Shown: positions 24,221-35,185 of the stretch, in pieces
How the letters are laid out: every line of letters begins with the position of its first letter
Position numbering within the stretch: position 1 is the first letter of the stretch
Origin: Paramecium tetraurelia
Taxonomy: Eukaryota; Ciliophora; Oligohymenophorea; Peniculida; Parameciidae
Assembly: GCF_000165425.1 (NCBI RefSeq)
Contig: NW_001799627.1
Span: forward strand, 126,701 to 190,700
Direction of reading: 5' to 3'
DNA: 64,000 bases
The notes under the pieces: generated by a model
Databases searched by the model: none
Seen by the model: the letters and a program-made list of their open reading frames with translations, nothing else
Told to the model about the DNA's origin: nothing
Position numbers and translations under genes: made by a program

Positions 24221-24746
24221 TCAGATTTCTACTTATTTGCTTGTTTAGCCAGTGCTATCATCTTCCTAGATTGAATGCTCATATCCATTAAATGAAATTT
24301 GGAAGCAAATACCTGTCATAGCAAACCAATTTGACACTGGAATGTTATAATCAAGGGAGGTATTTTTGAACTTATTATATTGTTAAAATATAAACTTCAG
24401 TTGTGTCTGACCCAATTCCCATTCCAATTGTTATGAGGATCCATCCGATTAAACTAACTCCTAATGATCCATATCCTAAGGCTGCTTAATCTATGGCAAT
24501 TTTAGCTAAGCTTATCAACAACCCCAACAACAGACAACTTGCTCCTGCTATATTCATTATCACCCATGTTTAATAATGATCCATTCCAGTTAGATCTGCA
24601 ATCTTGTAGGACTTAGCTTGATAACAATATTATGCCATCCAGCAAGAAACATACAACATCATTCCTATATTACTAATAAAAGCGCTATAAACATATTAAT
24701 CTAATATTTTACTATCCTCTTGGCAACCTAAAATATTAATATTCAT
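24221..24746 (-). CDS. Small predicted multi-pass membrane protein
   Basis: About 166 aa with one 25-nt intron (24380-24404). It has three to four hydrophobic segments: around SNIGMMLYVSCWMA, WVIMNIAGASCLLLGLLISL and GSLGVSLIGWILITIGMGIG, followed by a C-terminal polar tail with SIQEDDSTGQTSKQVEI. A further hydrophobic stretch (IIILIIFIFL) lies directly upstream in frame but has no Met before a TGA, so the true start may lie further up through an unplaced intron, which would add a signal peptide. Family not recognised. Located between two AT-rich spacers. Confidence 0.6.
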
Positions 24747-25366
24747 TACATTTGCTCTTCTTGCAGAATAATTTAAAAAAATAAATATTATCAAAATAAT
24801 AATTCACAATCGCATTTAAATTAATCCAAAACAAGACTTATCATTTATTATCAATATAAAAATTTACTTTAATAAGAATAATCAAACTTCCCCTGTTCAA
24901 ATAATAGAAAAATAGATTTTTAAGATAAAATACGCAATGCATATCTGTTCATTATTTAAAACAATTGAAAAAAACTATAGCTTAAATTTTATATCAATAA
25001 AATTGCCAAACAAAGTTATCAGAACGAATAATATTATACGATTTGAATTTAACGAATAAATATCAGTATAATAGTGCATTAATTTAATTATACATGCTAT
25101 GTTTCAGATTAGTGTAATTTTATAAATAGCCATCTCTCCTGAAAAGTTCTTTCAAGTGATATTGTTTTATCTTACTATTTGCAATCTAAATGACCTGAAT
25201 CTTTGAAAACTATCATTTCTTGATTGAATAAGTAGTGCTGAAATACTCATTTCAAAGAATTTATAATCTTTAAACATTCTTAAAAATATAAAAAAAAAGT
25301 GTATTTTAACTAGAATAGCAATCAATGTATTTAATTATATATAAATATATGTTATTATATTAATTA
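24747..25366. other. Intergenic region, nothing recognisable
   Basis: AT-rich spacer with divergent genes on either side; presumably holds two promoters and possibly the missing 5' exon of the membrane-protein gene. Confidence 0.5.
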
Positions 25367-26083
25367 ATGTAATTATCTCCATAATCACAAACTATATTTC
25401 AATCCTTATTCATTGAAAAAACTAAAGATCAAATTAATAATATTCTTCAATATAAACTATCCCAAGCCAATAAAGCAAGATAAAGGTTTGTAAAAAATTA
25501 GATCGACAGGCCTAATACTTCTATGGTTTAGTAACCAAATGAAATGGATTTCTCACAAAATCAATTTGAAAAGCATAGAAAGATTTCAATGAATGATTCT
25601 CAACTTACGGTTGTTACAATAAGAAAACCATAGAAATTAATGCATACAATAGAACTTAGCCCCTAAATCACACCCATTACTTCATTTCATTCTTAAAGAA
25701 AATATAGACAGTTATAAATGTGCGAAAAATAGATAAATCCGACATCTTAAGTTCATAGTCCTGAAAATGAAAAATAATTTTATTTCAAGCAAAAATAATA
25801 TAGAAATAAATTGCAATTAAAGAATAGCGAGAATAATAACATCAAACTAAAATAATACGCCAAGGAGCAACGTTCAAATAGCAAAGGAGTTTAAGAGTAT
25901 ATTAAATATTAAGATGAAATGGATGATTATTTTAGAGATAAGTTATTTCAACAGCAAAGATAATTGATTGAAAAAATCGATAACTTTAAGATTTCCACAA
26001 AAAGACTTGATTAATAATTAGAACCAATTGGACGCCTATTAGAATTAAGACTTTAAAAAATGAAAAAGAAACAACCGTAATGA
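25367..26083 (+). CDS. Hypothetical Gln/Lys-rich protein, 238 aa
   Basis: Intronless frame from ATG 25367 to TGA 26081-26083. The N-terminal ~30 residues (FQSLFIEKTKDQINNILQY) and the C-terminal third (YIKYQDEMDDYFRDKLFQQQ, RLLELRLQKMKKKQPQ) are helical and charged; the middle is Ser/Thr/Pro/Gln-rich. No domain recognised. Mixed, non-repetitive codon content and a sharp end at TGA support a real gene rather than chance. Confidence 0.6.
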
Positions 26084-26323
26084 TGATGATTGATATTTTA
26101 ATTAATCTAATTATATTGATAATGAGAACTCTCAGTTCTTAACATATAAAGATTGAAAAGTTGAGTTTACCTATAATTCTAAACTATAAAACTGTTATTC
26201 TAAATTGAAAATAGGAATAAGTTCTAATTGATTAAATAAGGTTTTTATTTTAGACTAATATATAGAGATATTTTTATGATTAGTTTTTTATGAAATTAGA
26301 ATATTTATATTTTATAGATCTAA

Positions 26324-27891
26324 ATGAAAATTAGTTATCGATTTTGTTTGAATGGTCATTTTACTAAGATTGATCATTAAAACTACATTCAAAACCAAGT
26401 GATTGGTATCTGTATGGAATAAAGCTGTAAGGCCCAATAATTTGTTTGTTAAGAATGTATAGAAAGGGATCATTCTGATCATAATTCTATGATATCCACT
26501 TTCGATTAGATTCAATTACTAATTTCTAGTTATTTTAAGGATACCTTTCTAAATATTCCCGATGTATTTGATTAAAACTGTCAATAATAAGAATTTTAAG
26601 AATTAAAATAATAAATATATGAAGAATTTGAGAAATTAGAAACTCATTTTAACAAAAGTTAGGAATAAATTAAAATATTATTGGATGCTTACAAGATTAT
26701 TTCAAAAATAAAAGATGGTTGCATCAAGGACATTAGCGTGGAAGAATTTAACATCCTTTTTGAAATATTTTAGAATCAGAAGATAAATAATTATTCAGCG
26801 CTGCATTCTAATTTGACTTTACTAAAAAATAAATCAAAATTTCTTAGTAACAAAGTGAAAGAGATTTAATAACAACTTACTTCTTCTCAGATTAATTCAG
26901 ATACCTTGGATTTTAGCAAATTTATAAGTAGAAACATAAAATAGAAGATTATATCCTAATTTTATTCATAGAACCTTTTGAATTACTCTTTAGTACCTCA
27001 GGACTATTAGTTTATTAAAGGAGCAAGAATTGGGGAAATCGAAAATAATAATGAAATCTACTATGGAGAAATAAATGAAAAGTAAATCAAGCATGGAAAA
27101 GGTATTTTTGAATAATAAAAAGGTGTTTAAATTATAAAAAATGGTGATATTATATATGAGGGTATTTGGGAGTCAGATTAATTGCAATGGGGTTAAAAAA
27201 CAACATTTAATGAAAATTCTGAATGCTGTATATTTTAGGGTAAAATGAATAATAAAAAACTTAATGGATTTGGATTAAAAAAAAGTTCATTTGATTATGA
27301 GTAAAATTGAATTCATTTTTATAGAGTTAAAGCACATTTTATGGATGATAAAATTTAAGGAGAAGGAATTCTTAATACTAAGAAAGGAGATTAGTATTAA
27401 TATTATAATATATTAGATATAAAGGAGAATTTTATGAAAATAAGAAGCATGGCCATGGAGAGTTTCATACAACAAAAGGAGATAGGTAAGTCATTCTCTA
27501 ATCTAGATATGAAGGTGAATATTGGAAAGATAAAAGATAAGGAAGAGGTACTTATTTCTTTCCTAATGGTGATATGTAAATTTACATTTTATTTAATTTT
27601 AGTTATAATGGTTAATTTTAAGATGATTAAATGCATGGTAAAGGAGAACTCAAAATATAGAATACTGGAGATATGTAAAAAATTAATGAGAATTCTAGAT
27701 ATACTGGTTCATTTAAAAATAACAAAAAAGAAGGAGATTTTGAAATCAAACATTCCAATGGATAGATGTATAATTAAATTATTAAATAAAGTGCTAAAGT
27801 TACCTTTAAAAATGATTAAGTAATAGGAAATGTAAAATCAATTATCTAAAAAGCAATAAAAGGATCTATATTTCATGATAGAAAACAATGA
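26324..27891 (+). CDS. B-box-like zinc finger plus MORN-repeat protein
   Basis: About 490 aa, four introns (24, 23, 21 and 27 nt, all between 27300 and 27610). The N-terminus has a Cys/His cluster (RFCLNGHFTKIDH, then GICMEQSCKAQQFVCQECIERDHSDH) spaced like a B-box-type zinc finger. A helical middle section follows. The C-terminal ~180 residues are MORN repeats: YYGEINEKQIKHGKG, YKGEFYENKKHGHG, YEGEYWKDKRQGRG, YNGQFQDDQMHGKG, YTGSFKNNKKEGDF. MORN proteins commonly bind membranes or cortical structures in ciliates; the cellular role is not shown here. The 3' part from about 27180 is the left arm of an inverted duplication whose other arm (44090-44830) is a broken gene, so this is the functional copy. 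Confidence 0.85.
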
Positions 27892-28195
27892 TTTATATAA
27901 TGAGTTTCTAATATTTCATTTCTATTATTAAATGTTAATCCTATAATAATGAATATAAATATATATAGATATCAAGATATATGATGCAGAATTCTATAAT
28001 TTTATTTCTTTAATTTAAATCCAATAAAAATAATAGAATTTATATAATTATATTCAAATCATGTAAAATCAATATGGATGGAACTTGCTTCATAACCTTA
28101 TTAAATTTTAGATTTTATAATACTCAACTTAACTTTGTTTAGCTGATCTACCTCCATAAACTAGAAAAGCAAAGCTACATATTATCTATAATCTG
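27180..28195 (+). repeat. Inverted segmental duplication, left arm (about 1 kb)
   Basis: Runs from the MORN part of the B-box/MORN gene through its stop and 3' flank into codon ~45 of the adjacent 117-aa family copy. The reverse complement occurs at 43785-44800 with introns and intergenic DNA preserved, so it arose by DNA duplication, not retrotransposition. The arms are about 15.6 kb apart. Confidence 0.9.
28003..28060 (+). promoter_or_regulatory. Upstream block conserved before all three copies of the 117-aa family
   Basis: An AT-rich block of about 55 bp (containing TATAATTTTATTT and AATAATAGAATTTA) lies directly before the ATG here and, in reverse complement, before the copies starting at 43920 and 45342. 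Preservation across copies whose coding parts have diverged suggests a promoter or 5' UTR, though recent duplication alone could explain the first two. Confidence 0.45.
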
Positions 28196-28403
28196 AGTTT
28201 TGGTAATAGTTTTGTAATTCTATACTTGGACTTTTTCCTCAAAAGTCAATACTATTAAATTTTTGTTCATCCATACACATAAAAAGGCTTGGACAGTTAA
28301 TAGTGAAAATTGTGCTATAAGACTTGATAAGAAAAGAATTATTGAAGTAAGTAGAAACGGAAGCTGTCCTTCTGGAAATTTCTCACTTGTAGTTGGAGTT
28401 TGA
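28061..28403 (+). pseudogene. Frameshifted copy of the 117-aa family (copy A)
   Basis: Starts like the intact copy at 43920 (MQNQYGWNLLHN, then LPPQTRKAKLHI), then loses frame near 28181: one T is missing in CATATT(T)ATC and the following ~28 bases are rearranged. Homology resumes in another frame (TWTFSSKVNTIKF, AWTVNSENCAIRLD, RIIEVSRNG, PSGNFSLVV) and ends at an early TGA (28401-28403), short of the family ending YK. No GT...AG pair restores the frame. The 5' half matches copy B (43920) and the 3' half plus downstream spacer matches copy C (45342), so it is a mosaic. Confidence 0.8.
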
Positions 28404-29390
28404 TGATGTATATGGATTAGTCCTAGATTTATTAAGATAATGGTTTTTATTAATAATTTTTTAATCATATCTAGGGACTTTAAGATTTGGAATAAAATCT
28501 TTTAGTATAAGAATTTATTTACTTAAGATTCTAATTTGTATTGATTCTGCTATAAATATACAAGATACTTTAATAGAGAAATCTTTTATTAATTTTTAAC
28601 CCTTAGAATGAAAAACATGAATAAAATGAAAAATATAAGGATTATTTAGGCATATTTAGATAATTTAGATAACTTACAGTTTAGTGATCGAAATAATTAA
28701 TTTAAATTACTAATTGTCTATCTCAGCACATTAAACTTTTCTGCTAATATCATAAAAAATATAGAAATTTCCTTATTATTATTTTAGATATGTCAATTTC
28801 CAATTTAAAATTGATATATCATATTGTTGGGCCCAGTCTGTGATCTGTCAATAAAGATTTTAATGATATCCTGGCAAAAGTATACTTAATAGACTTATTG
28901 TTTACGAAAATACACTAATCAAATTAAAGCTACTAATCAATCTGAATTCATTTATTTCGATAATGAAAAAGAATAAAATATGTTAAAATTTGATGGATTC
29001 AATCTAATAAGATCTCGACTTAAAAATATTGAACCAAAATAATTTTTGGGTTTCATTAAAATTATCCAAATATAATCAAAAATAAATTAGAAAAAATGTG
29101 ATCTAAATTCTATTGATTATATTGTTATCAATAAATAATCTTTAAATTATATGATAAGTTATTTTTATCAAGGATATAGTGTTCTAATCTTTAATTAGAA
29201 TTTAATATTTACATTTTATATTTAATTTCTTAGGATTAAAAATTGTTAAGAATTGAGACATAAATATGTGTACTTTAAATTACTTCTGATCTTATTGTTA
29301 TTATATCGTAATTAATGCGAATATGACTGGATTAAGAAAATAAAAACTTGTATGATTTATAAATTAAATTATATATCAATAATTTGAATA
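28404..29390. other. Long intergenic region without a supported gene
   Basis: Nearly 1 kb, very AT-rich. A 30-bp piece at 28470-28500 resembles 44905-44930 in reverse, the spacer behind copy C of the 117-aa family. A TGA-free stretch near 28870-29150 has no protein character. Likely decayed sequence plus the promoter of the p24 gene. Confidence 0.5.
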
Positions 29391-30536
29391 ATGAAATTAG
29401 TATTTTTGTTTCTCTTTGCAAGTTTTTTAGTATTAGCTTAAGAGAATATTGATACTAATACTAATGGAGATGATGCTTTGGAAAATATAAAGAAATTAGA
29501 AGAATAGGAATCGGAAGCGATAAATTCAACTCAGGATCATATTCCATAAGATAATTCTAATGAGCAAAACAAAACAAATTAAAAAGAAGAATAGAAAGAA
29601 TCAATAGATAGCGAAGAATTGGCTGATATTATTGAAGAAGCAGAAGAAAATATAATTGATTTACTCGAAGCATTGAGACCTTTGTTTGGGGTAATTAATG
29701 CCTTACTTAATGTACTAGCTTAGATTCGGCGATTAAGACAGAGATAGTGATGGTTAGGTAGTTGAAGATCAAGCAGAATAAGATAATGATGGTGAGCAAT
29801 AATAATCATAAAGTACAACTTAGGAAGATCCTGTTGAACAAATAGCATAACAAGTATAGACTGACCCCTTGATGCTGTAATGGGATCAATTAATGATTGA
29901 TTTTGATCCTGAAGATTTACTTACTTTCGAATTACAATCTGGAGCTACGGAAGTAATCTAAAATAAAAACTAATTATAGATCCTGTGTGAAACAATCAAG
30001 AAGGCAACTACTATAAGAGGGGCATACTTTATTCCTTAATTCAGAGTTGATCAAAAGATTGATTTCTACATTAAGACTTCCAATAATACATTGTTATATT
30101 CAAAGGAAAGAGTTCAAGAGGGTATTTTTAAAATTGATGTTCCTGAAAAAGGAGAATATAAATTCATTTTCACAAACAAAAGAGTATTATATTATACATT
30201 ATATTTTAGACAAAAGAACCATTAACGATAACTTTTGCAATCGATGTTCACGATTCTCATTAAGAGTTCCTTAAATTAGCTGATTTAGATCCTCTGGCTC
30301 TTAGAATAGAGAGGTTATCTACTGCAATGAGAGTAAATTAAATTTATATCAACAAGGATAATTATTTTTATGACAAGATGGCTGCATAGCAATTTGAAGG
30401 AGGTTTGAGAGAAGTTGAAAATGCTAACAATAAATTGTTGCTTTTCAGTCTGATTGAAGTCATTGGTATTATTGCTATTACAGGATGGTAAGTCTTTTAC
30501 ATGAAAAGAATTTTGAGTAATTAGAGAATGATATGA
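29391..30536 (+). CDS. p24 / EMP24-GP25L family cargo receptor with long acidic N-terminal extension
   Basis: About 363 aa, introns of 28 nt (near 29690) and 26 nt (near 30185). Signal peptide MKLVFLFLFASFLVLAQ. Residues ~20-160 form an unusual acidic Glu/Gln/Asp/Asn-rich extension not seen in typical p24 proteins (usual length ~200-220 aa). Then a GOLD-like beta domain (FELQSGATEVIQNK ... ILCETIKKATTIRGAYF ... GEYKFIFTNK ... LTITFAIDVHDS), a membrane-proximal coiled coil (GGLREVENANNKLLLFSLIE), one transmembrane helix (VIGIIAITGWQVFYM) and a short basic tail KRILSNQRMI. The family cycles between ER and Golgi in COPI/COPII vesicles. The tail lacks the usual KKxx end, although a lysine/arginine pair is present. 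Confidence 0.8.
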
Positions 30537-30649
30537 TTATATATATCTGTTGTATTGAACTTTAAATTTAATATATATATGTATTCTAATGAATTATCTT
30601 TAAATCAATATAATTCTTATAAACATATGTTAGGTTGTCATTACTATCA

Positions 30650-33171
30650 TCAATTAGAATCCTTTTTGAAAGATTGCATCTTTTAATAGTTATTAATTTG
30701 TTAATCCAGATTATAATGCGGAAAATAATCCTCAAATGAGTTGATTTTCTCGAAAAACTCCAAGAAATTGTTCTCGATTGATATTATTCTATTCAAGTTA
30801 TCTTGAACCTCAACGTGACTGTTCACCATTGTATGATTCTTCCTTTAATCTCTATTTTTAATTTCAGATTGCACATCAGTGTGATATCGCTAATATTATT
30901 ATTATTATTCATCCTTCTATAATGCATTTTTATTAAACCTTTTCTTCGTTTGTAACACACTGTCTTGTACTCTTTGTAAGGCTTTATTATTCATTGAAGA
31001 TCCATGATCTTCAGTTTAATCAAGTCTTTAGAATTTGGATTGTGCAATTTCTTTGATTTCATTAACGAAGATTTTTCTGCTGCTAATGCTGCTACTCACA
31101 CCTTGAGATTGGATAAAGAATTCTGAATCCACTTTCTTTGACTATAAGGTTTAGCCACTATGCGAATAATTAATGTAAGGAACAGAACTTATTTCTAGTT
31201 AATTCATGAAATTATTATTGTTCTAGCTTTGCAAAGAGTTGGAAGAGGGTAAAACCTTTTAGAATGATTCAACTTTATCGTATTCTTCTGAATTTAAAGA
31301 TTCAGAGTCCTCCTTTACATCGATTTAAACTTAAGCTAGAAATCTTCTCTTCTTTGTATTTGCTTACTAATTAAATAATACAAGATAGTTACTCTTTTAA
31401 AATCAATAATTCTATTCTAATCTTTATTTAAGATATAATTATGAATGACTTAGGCTGTATTTAGCTTGTAATTTACAATAGGACACTCTGTAATATCATG
31501 TTCCTTAAAACAACTAAAACATTAGATGTTTATCAGGTGAGATTGATTTTCAATCATAAGAGTGTCAATAAGCATTCTATACTTTTAGAATTCTCTAGGA
31601 AATTATCGGATCAAATTCTAGAATTGATTAGAATCTAGAGTAGCTATTTTTGAATATCCAATACTCTTAAATTCTATTCCCTATATTTGATTCTTAAAAA
31701 AGGCAATGCTATTGAAGATCTAAAATGCATTTTAAATTTTAGCCAATTTAAATTCTTTCTAAGATGTTTAGCATTTTTAAACTATTCCTATTTATCCTTC
31801 CAAAAGAAAATGAAGGCATTGTTTCTATTGTATCACCTTGTTTGGTTATAAAATGTCTTCCTCTATGATTTCGCACAAATTCAATAAGGTGGAATGAGAA
31901 AATGACTTTTTAAATATAGGTATGTTTTATAATATCTTAAAATACTTTTCTCTCTTCATCTATTATTGCAAATGTATCGGAAAACTTTTCATATTGAATT
32001 TGTTAGATCCATTATCTTACTAATAATTGACTATGGACTTCAAAGTCTTAGGGGCATAATTAATCTATTCATCCAATGAAAGGGAGTGATAATTTATTAT
32101 CTATCTAATTTTGTGCAGATAAAAAATCAATAAGAGAGTCCTAATCAAGTATACAATGAAATAATATTGCTTTATTATGATGGGATTCTGAAACAATACA
32201 GCAAATATGCTTTGGATATAGTTGATATAGTCTTGTTGTTGTTCTGCAAATATATATATAATTGTTTAGGCAATAAAGGTAGCAAAATGAAGTTAAATGG
32301 TTGTCTATATTATGAACACCTAATCAGATTAATTTATATATAAAATTAAGTTTTGAACGTAATCAGTAATTTTTTAGATTCTTATTAGATACAGCATATA
32401 AAATATTTTCTATGCATCACCTATATCCATTAAAAAAGCAAAAAAAGGTAGCATAGTTATTACATCTGCAAACATGCTCCATAGGCAAAATTTATTGATT
32501 ATAATCTGATAAGTACACTCAAGTAATTAAAAGATGATCAAAAAATAATGGAAAATCTATTAATTGCAAATTTTTAATTAATTACAGCCCAATTCAATTA
32601 ATAGGATGGTCAAATAAAATATTAAAAAGCATATATAAAAACTTTAGATTACTTGTTTAGCGAGGGAATCCTATTTTAGGCGATTTAGAATTTATTGTTT
32701 TAGTGGAATGATATAGGCTGAAGATAAGTCATGAATAATTTTGAATTGCTACTTAGTTAATATTTGTTGTCTGAACAGATTTGATCTTGATAAGTACAAC
32801 AACTTTAATGATGAATGAAGCTTATTTGATTTATTCAAATTGCATTTTTGATACAGTAATTCGCAATCATTTGACTTTTTAATTAAACTTTGTGAGTCTT
32901 CTTTGTTGTTTGGTTCTTCATTGATGAGGAGCAAATCTTTATGATTATTAGGAGATATTCTATCTGAGGCTATCTATACACTGATCTGAGTTACAGTAGG
33001 GGATTTTTGATTAGTAATTTTAATTTAATTGTTGTCAATTTAGGCTTTACGACTCTCTTGGGAAGGATTGCGCACTCTCATTTATTACTGGTTAATTTGA
33101 GACATAATTTGAATGATTGGCTTACGAAATGAGTCTTCATTTGGAGGAGTGGTGGTTGAATTTTAAATCAT
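30650..33171 (-). CDS. CNBD channel-family protein lacking a K+ selectivity filter
   Basis: 831 aa with one 26-nt intron near the 3' end; exon total is divisible by three. Hydrophobic S1-S3-like segments (FYICFLIFYLTILLIE, FHYFLIIFQLLE, FADVITMLPFFAFLMDI), an S4 position with few charges (YLIRIQKITDYVQNL), S5 (HFATFIAQTIIYIFAE), a pore loop that keeps the lead-in YIQSIFAVLF but continues NPIIIKQ where TVGYGD is expected, S6 (YYFIVYLIRTLLLIFYL), then a C-linker and cyclic-nucleotide-binding-type beta roll (LQNIPIFKKSFSHS, FLLEGQIGIVQK). The ligand cassette lacks an obvious GE...R. A Cys cluster CFSCFKEHDITECP follows, as in other ciliate channels of this family. The tail is Gln/Ser-rich. It is probably a non-conducting or regulatory relative; that is inference. 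Confidence 0.75.
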
Positions 33172-34337
33172 TAATTATTATATTGAAATATGATTCATCA
33201 TTCTATTTATTTAAGAATTTCTTGAAATAGTTTCACAATAGTCTTAATGAATTGAAGCAGCATTAATTTTTTTTTATGTAAAATATGAAAAATCACAGGC
33301 AGCTCTTAAATATTCAGCAAAGCAATACATTTATTTAATTGAAAAAGTTCAGCAATATACTGTTTTATATCATATTCTGAAATAAAAATTCATGAAACTC
33401 TATTGTTGCCATCTCTTAAGTTGTTTCATCATCAAATTTTTTAGATAAAAAGTTTATTAAATCTTAACAGTTATGAGATATATACACACTAAAGAAATAT
33501 GGGAAATTAATGTGGCAATCTCAATCTTACCACATTCATTCATATCAATTTCTTACTTTCAATATCATATATGGTATATTGAATGAAATTAATTCTCTTT
33601 TTTATTAACATATTTAAGAATCCTTTTTATTTTGGTGGTATTTTAAATATATTTCATATTTTATATTTTAGAATTATCGGCCTTTGGAGAAAGCAGAATT
33701 TAAGTGGGAATTCCTCAATAAATTAAGAATAAATTAGTCCCAAAAGATCATCAGGATCTCAAAATTTGATACTATTCTTTACAAAAAATCAAATTTACAT
33801 TAAATTTTCATCTATTTTTACCATCAAGACAATTACTATCGTAATCATATTTTAAGATTAACAATTATTTATAATTACTCATAGGTGTTTATATAATTTT
33901 TATAATTAATACTATAATATCTGGTATTCGACGCCGATGAAGCCATGTAATAGAACAACATCGGGCTTTTTGAATCCAAATTTCTTTAGCACTTGCGAGA
34001 AATTATTTGATTGATCAAACAAACTCAAATATCAGCAACAAGTGCAGAAACAATTAAATTGTTTATTCGATTCCTTCATCCCAACTAGTCATCGAACTAC
34101 TAGCTAAGACATTTAGAATCTTATGGTTTCGGTTTACATGTGAAGTAAGTGAGATATATCACAACAATGTTCACGTTGTAGTACCGAAAACCTTAAATTA
34201 ATTATTTAATTAATGAAAAAATATTTAATTTATTTGGTTATATATTAGTGGTTGTCATTCTTAAGACATTAAATAACAGTATATATATAATATTAAGTTA
34301 CTAAATATACAATTTATGATATATAATATTATTTATT
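33172..34337. other. Gene-poor region with possible relics
   Basis: No intact gene. Plus-strand stretches near 33280-33480 (reading AALKYSAKQYIYLIEKV) and 33672-33780 (reading LSAFGESRIQVGIPQQI) have protein-like composition without a joinable model, and 33937-34143 is a separate relic. The rest is AT-rich spacer. Confidence 0.4.
33937..34143 (+). pseudogene. Short protein-like frame interrupted by one in-frame TGA
   Basis: Begins MKPCNRTTSGFLNPNFFSTC and continues in the same frame past a TGA at 34012-34014 (NKLKYQQQVQKQLNCLF, SFIPTSHRTTSQDIQNLM) to a second TGA at 34141-34143. The segment is noticeably less AT-rich than its surroundings. No GT lies where an intron could remove the first TGA. 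Either a nonsense-mutated remnant or two unrelated pieces; a selenocysteine reading is conceivable but has no support here. Confidence 0.35.
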
Positions 34338-35118
34338 TCAAAAATTTCTTTTTTTAAAAAACTTATTATATTACTATCCAAAAGTATATGGTTTCTCATA
34401 CCTCCTCTCTTCTAGACTTTCATTTGGATTGGCCCTTTGTCCATCTGACGATCTCATAATTCTTGATGGTATTCTGCTTCCAGGGGATTTTGATTGTGGT
34501 CTTTGATAACTTTTAGTCGTAGGTCTTTCAATGGAACTATTGTGGGTGAAGTTGGAGGTATTTTAGTAGAAGGTCACTTTGGAATTACCAAATGATTAGT
34601 TATTTTAGCTCAAATAATAGGGAGATTTATAAGTTGATGACAATTGAGTAAGTTGTTGAACCTTTGAATGTTGGGTTTTCTCGATAACAGAAGTGTTATT
34701 CATACCTTTGACACTAGTTTTCCTAGAACTCACAGTTCGTTTTCTACATGATGAAGGATTCGAAAGGATTTCTTTGTCTTACGTTAAAAAGGTTTGCTTC
34801 CTGAGTTGGAGATGACATTAGCAAGAGCAACCTACGGCACAATTTTGCGAGATTTGTAATTAATCGCATATTTCTCCCATGATGGCACTAATGTAAGGTT
34901 CGTTATATTTCTAGTGTTCCATTTGATTCAATTTCATAAGAGTCTGATTAATGGAAAACAATTACTTCTTCTACGACCCTTTTGAATTGTTTCTCATCTG
35001 CTAGTTCATTCTTGTAGAACTTAATTATTCTCCGCTATAAAATTTTGAGCAAAGAAGTAATCAACTTATTATACTAACCTTCCAGTTAGCGAGTAGCAAA
35101 TCCAGAATAGACTGACAT
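34338..35118 (-). CDS. Hypothetical Ser/Gln-rich protein, about 252 aa
   Basis: Starts MSVYSGFATRQLEGQYNKLI, with a helical N-terminal half (LLKILQRRIIKFYKNELADE, EETLMKLNQMEHQKYNEPY, ISAIMGEICDQLQISQNC) and a disordered Ser/Thr/Asn-rich second half ending YTFGQQYNKFFKKRNF. One 22-nt intron (GTAATTG...TCAG, in codon region of 'VEE/TLMK') switches frame correctly and makes the exon sum divisible by three. Family not recognised. It lies 67 bp downstream of the next minus-strand gene, head-to-tail. Confidence 0.65.
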
Positions 35119-35185
35119 TAAGTAATATGAAGAAATTACAATATTATAATATTTCACTTTTATTTTAAAATGTTTCCTTTATTTC

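Noticed and set aside
27434-27823. A 129-codon standard-code frame inside the MORN gene, with a near-identical counterpart at 44295-44546
   Set aside because: Both are the wrong frame of the duplicated MORN exons; the MORN motifs appear only in the spliced frame.
28061-28403. Rescue of 117-aa copy A by an intron from GTAATTCTATACTTGG to CTCAAAAG
   Set aside because: That 32-nt excision puts the 3' half into a frame without family homology, so a frameshifted pseudogene is the better call.
33900-34200. Possible structured RNA (GC-richer patch with CGATGAAG-like element)
   Set aside because: No complete C/D box, hammerhead core or tRNA cloverleaf could be drawn; a coding relic explains the composition better.
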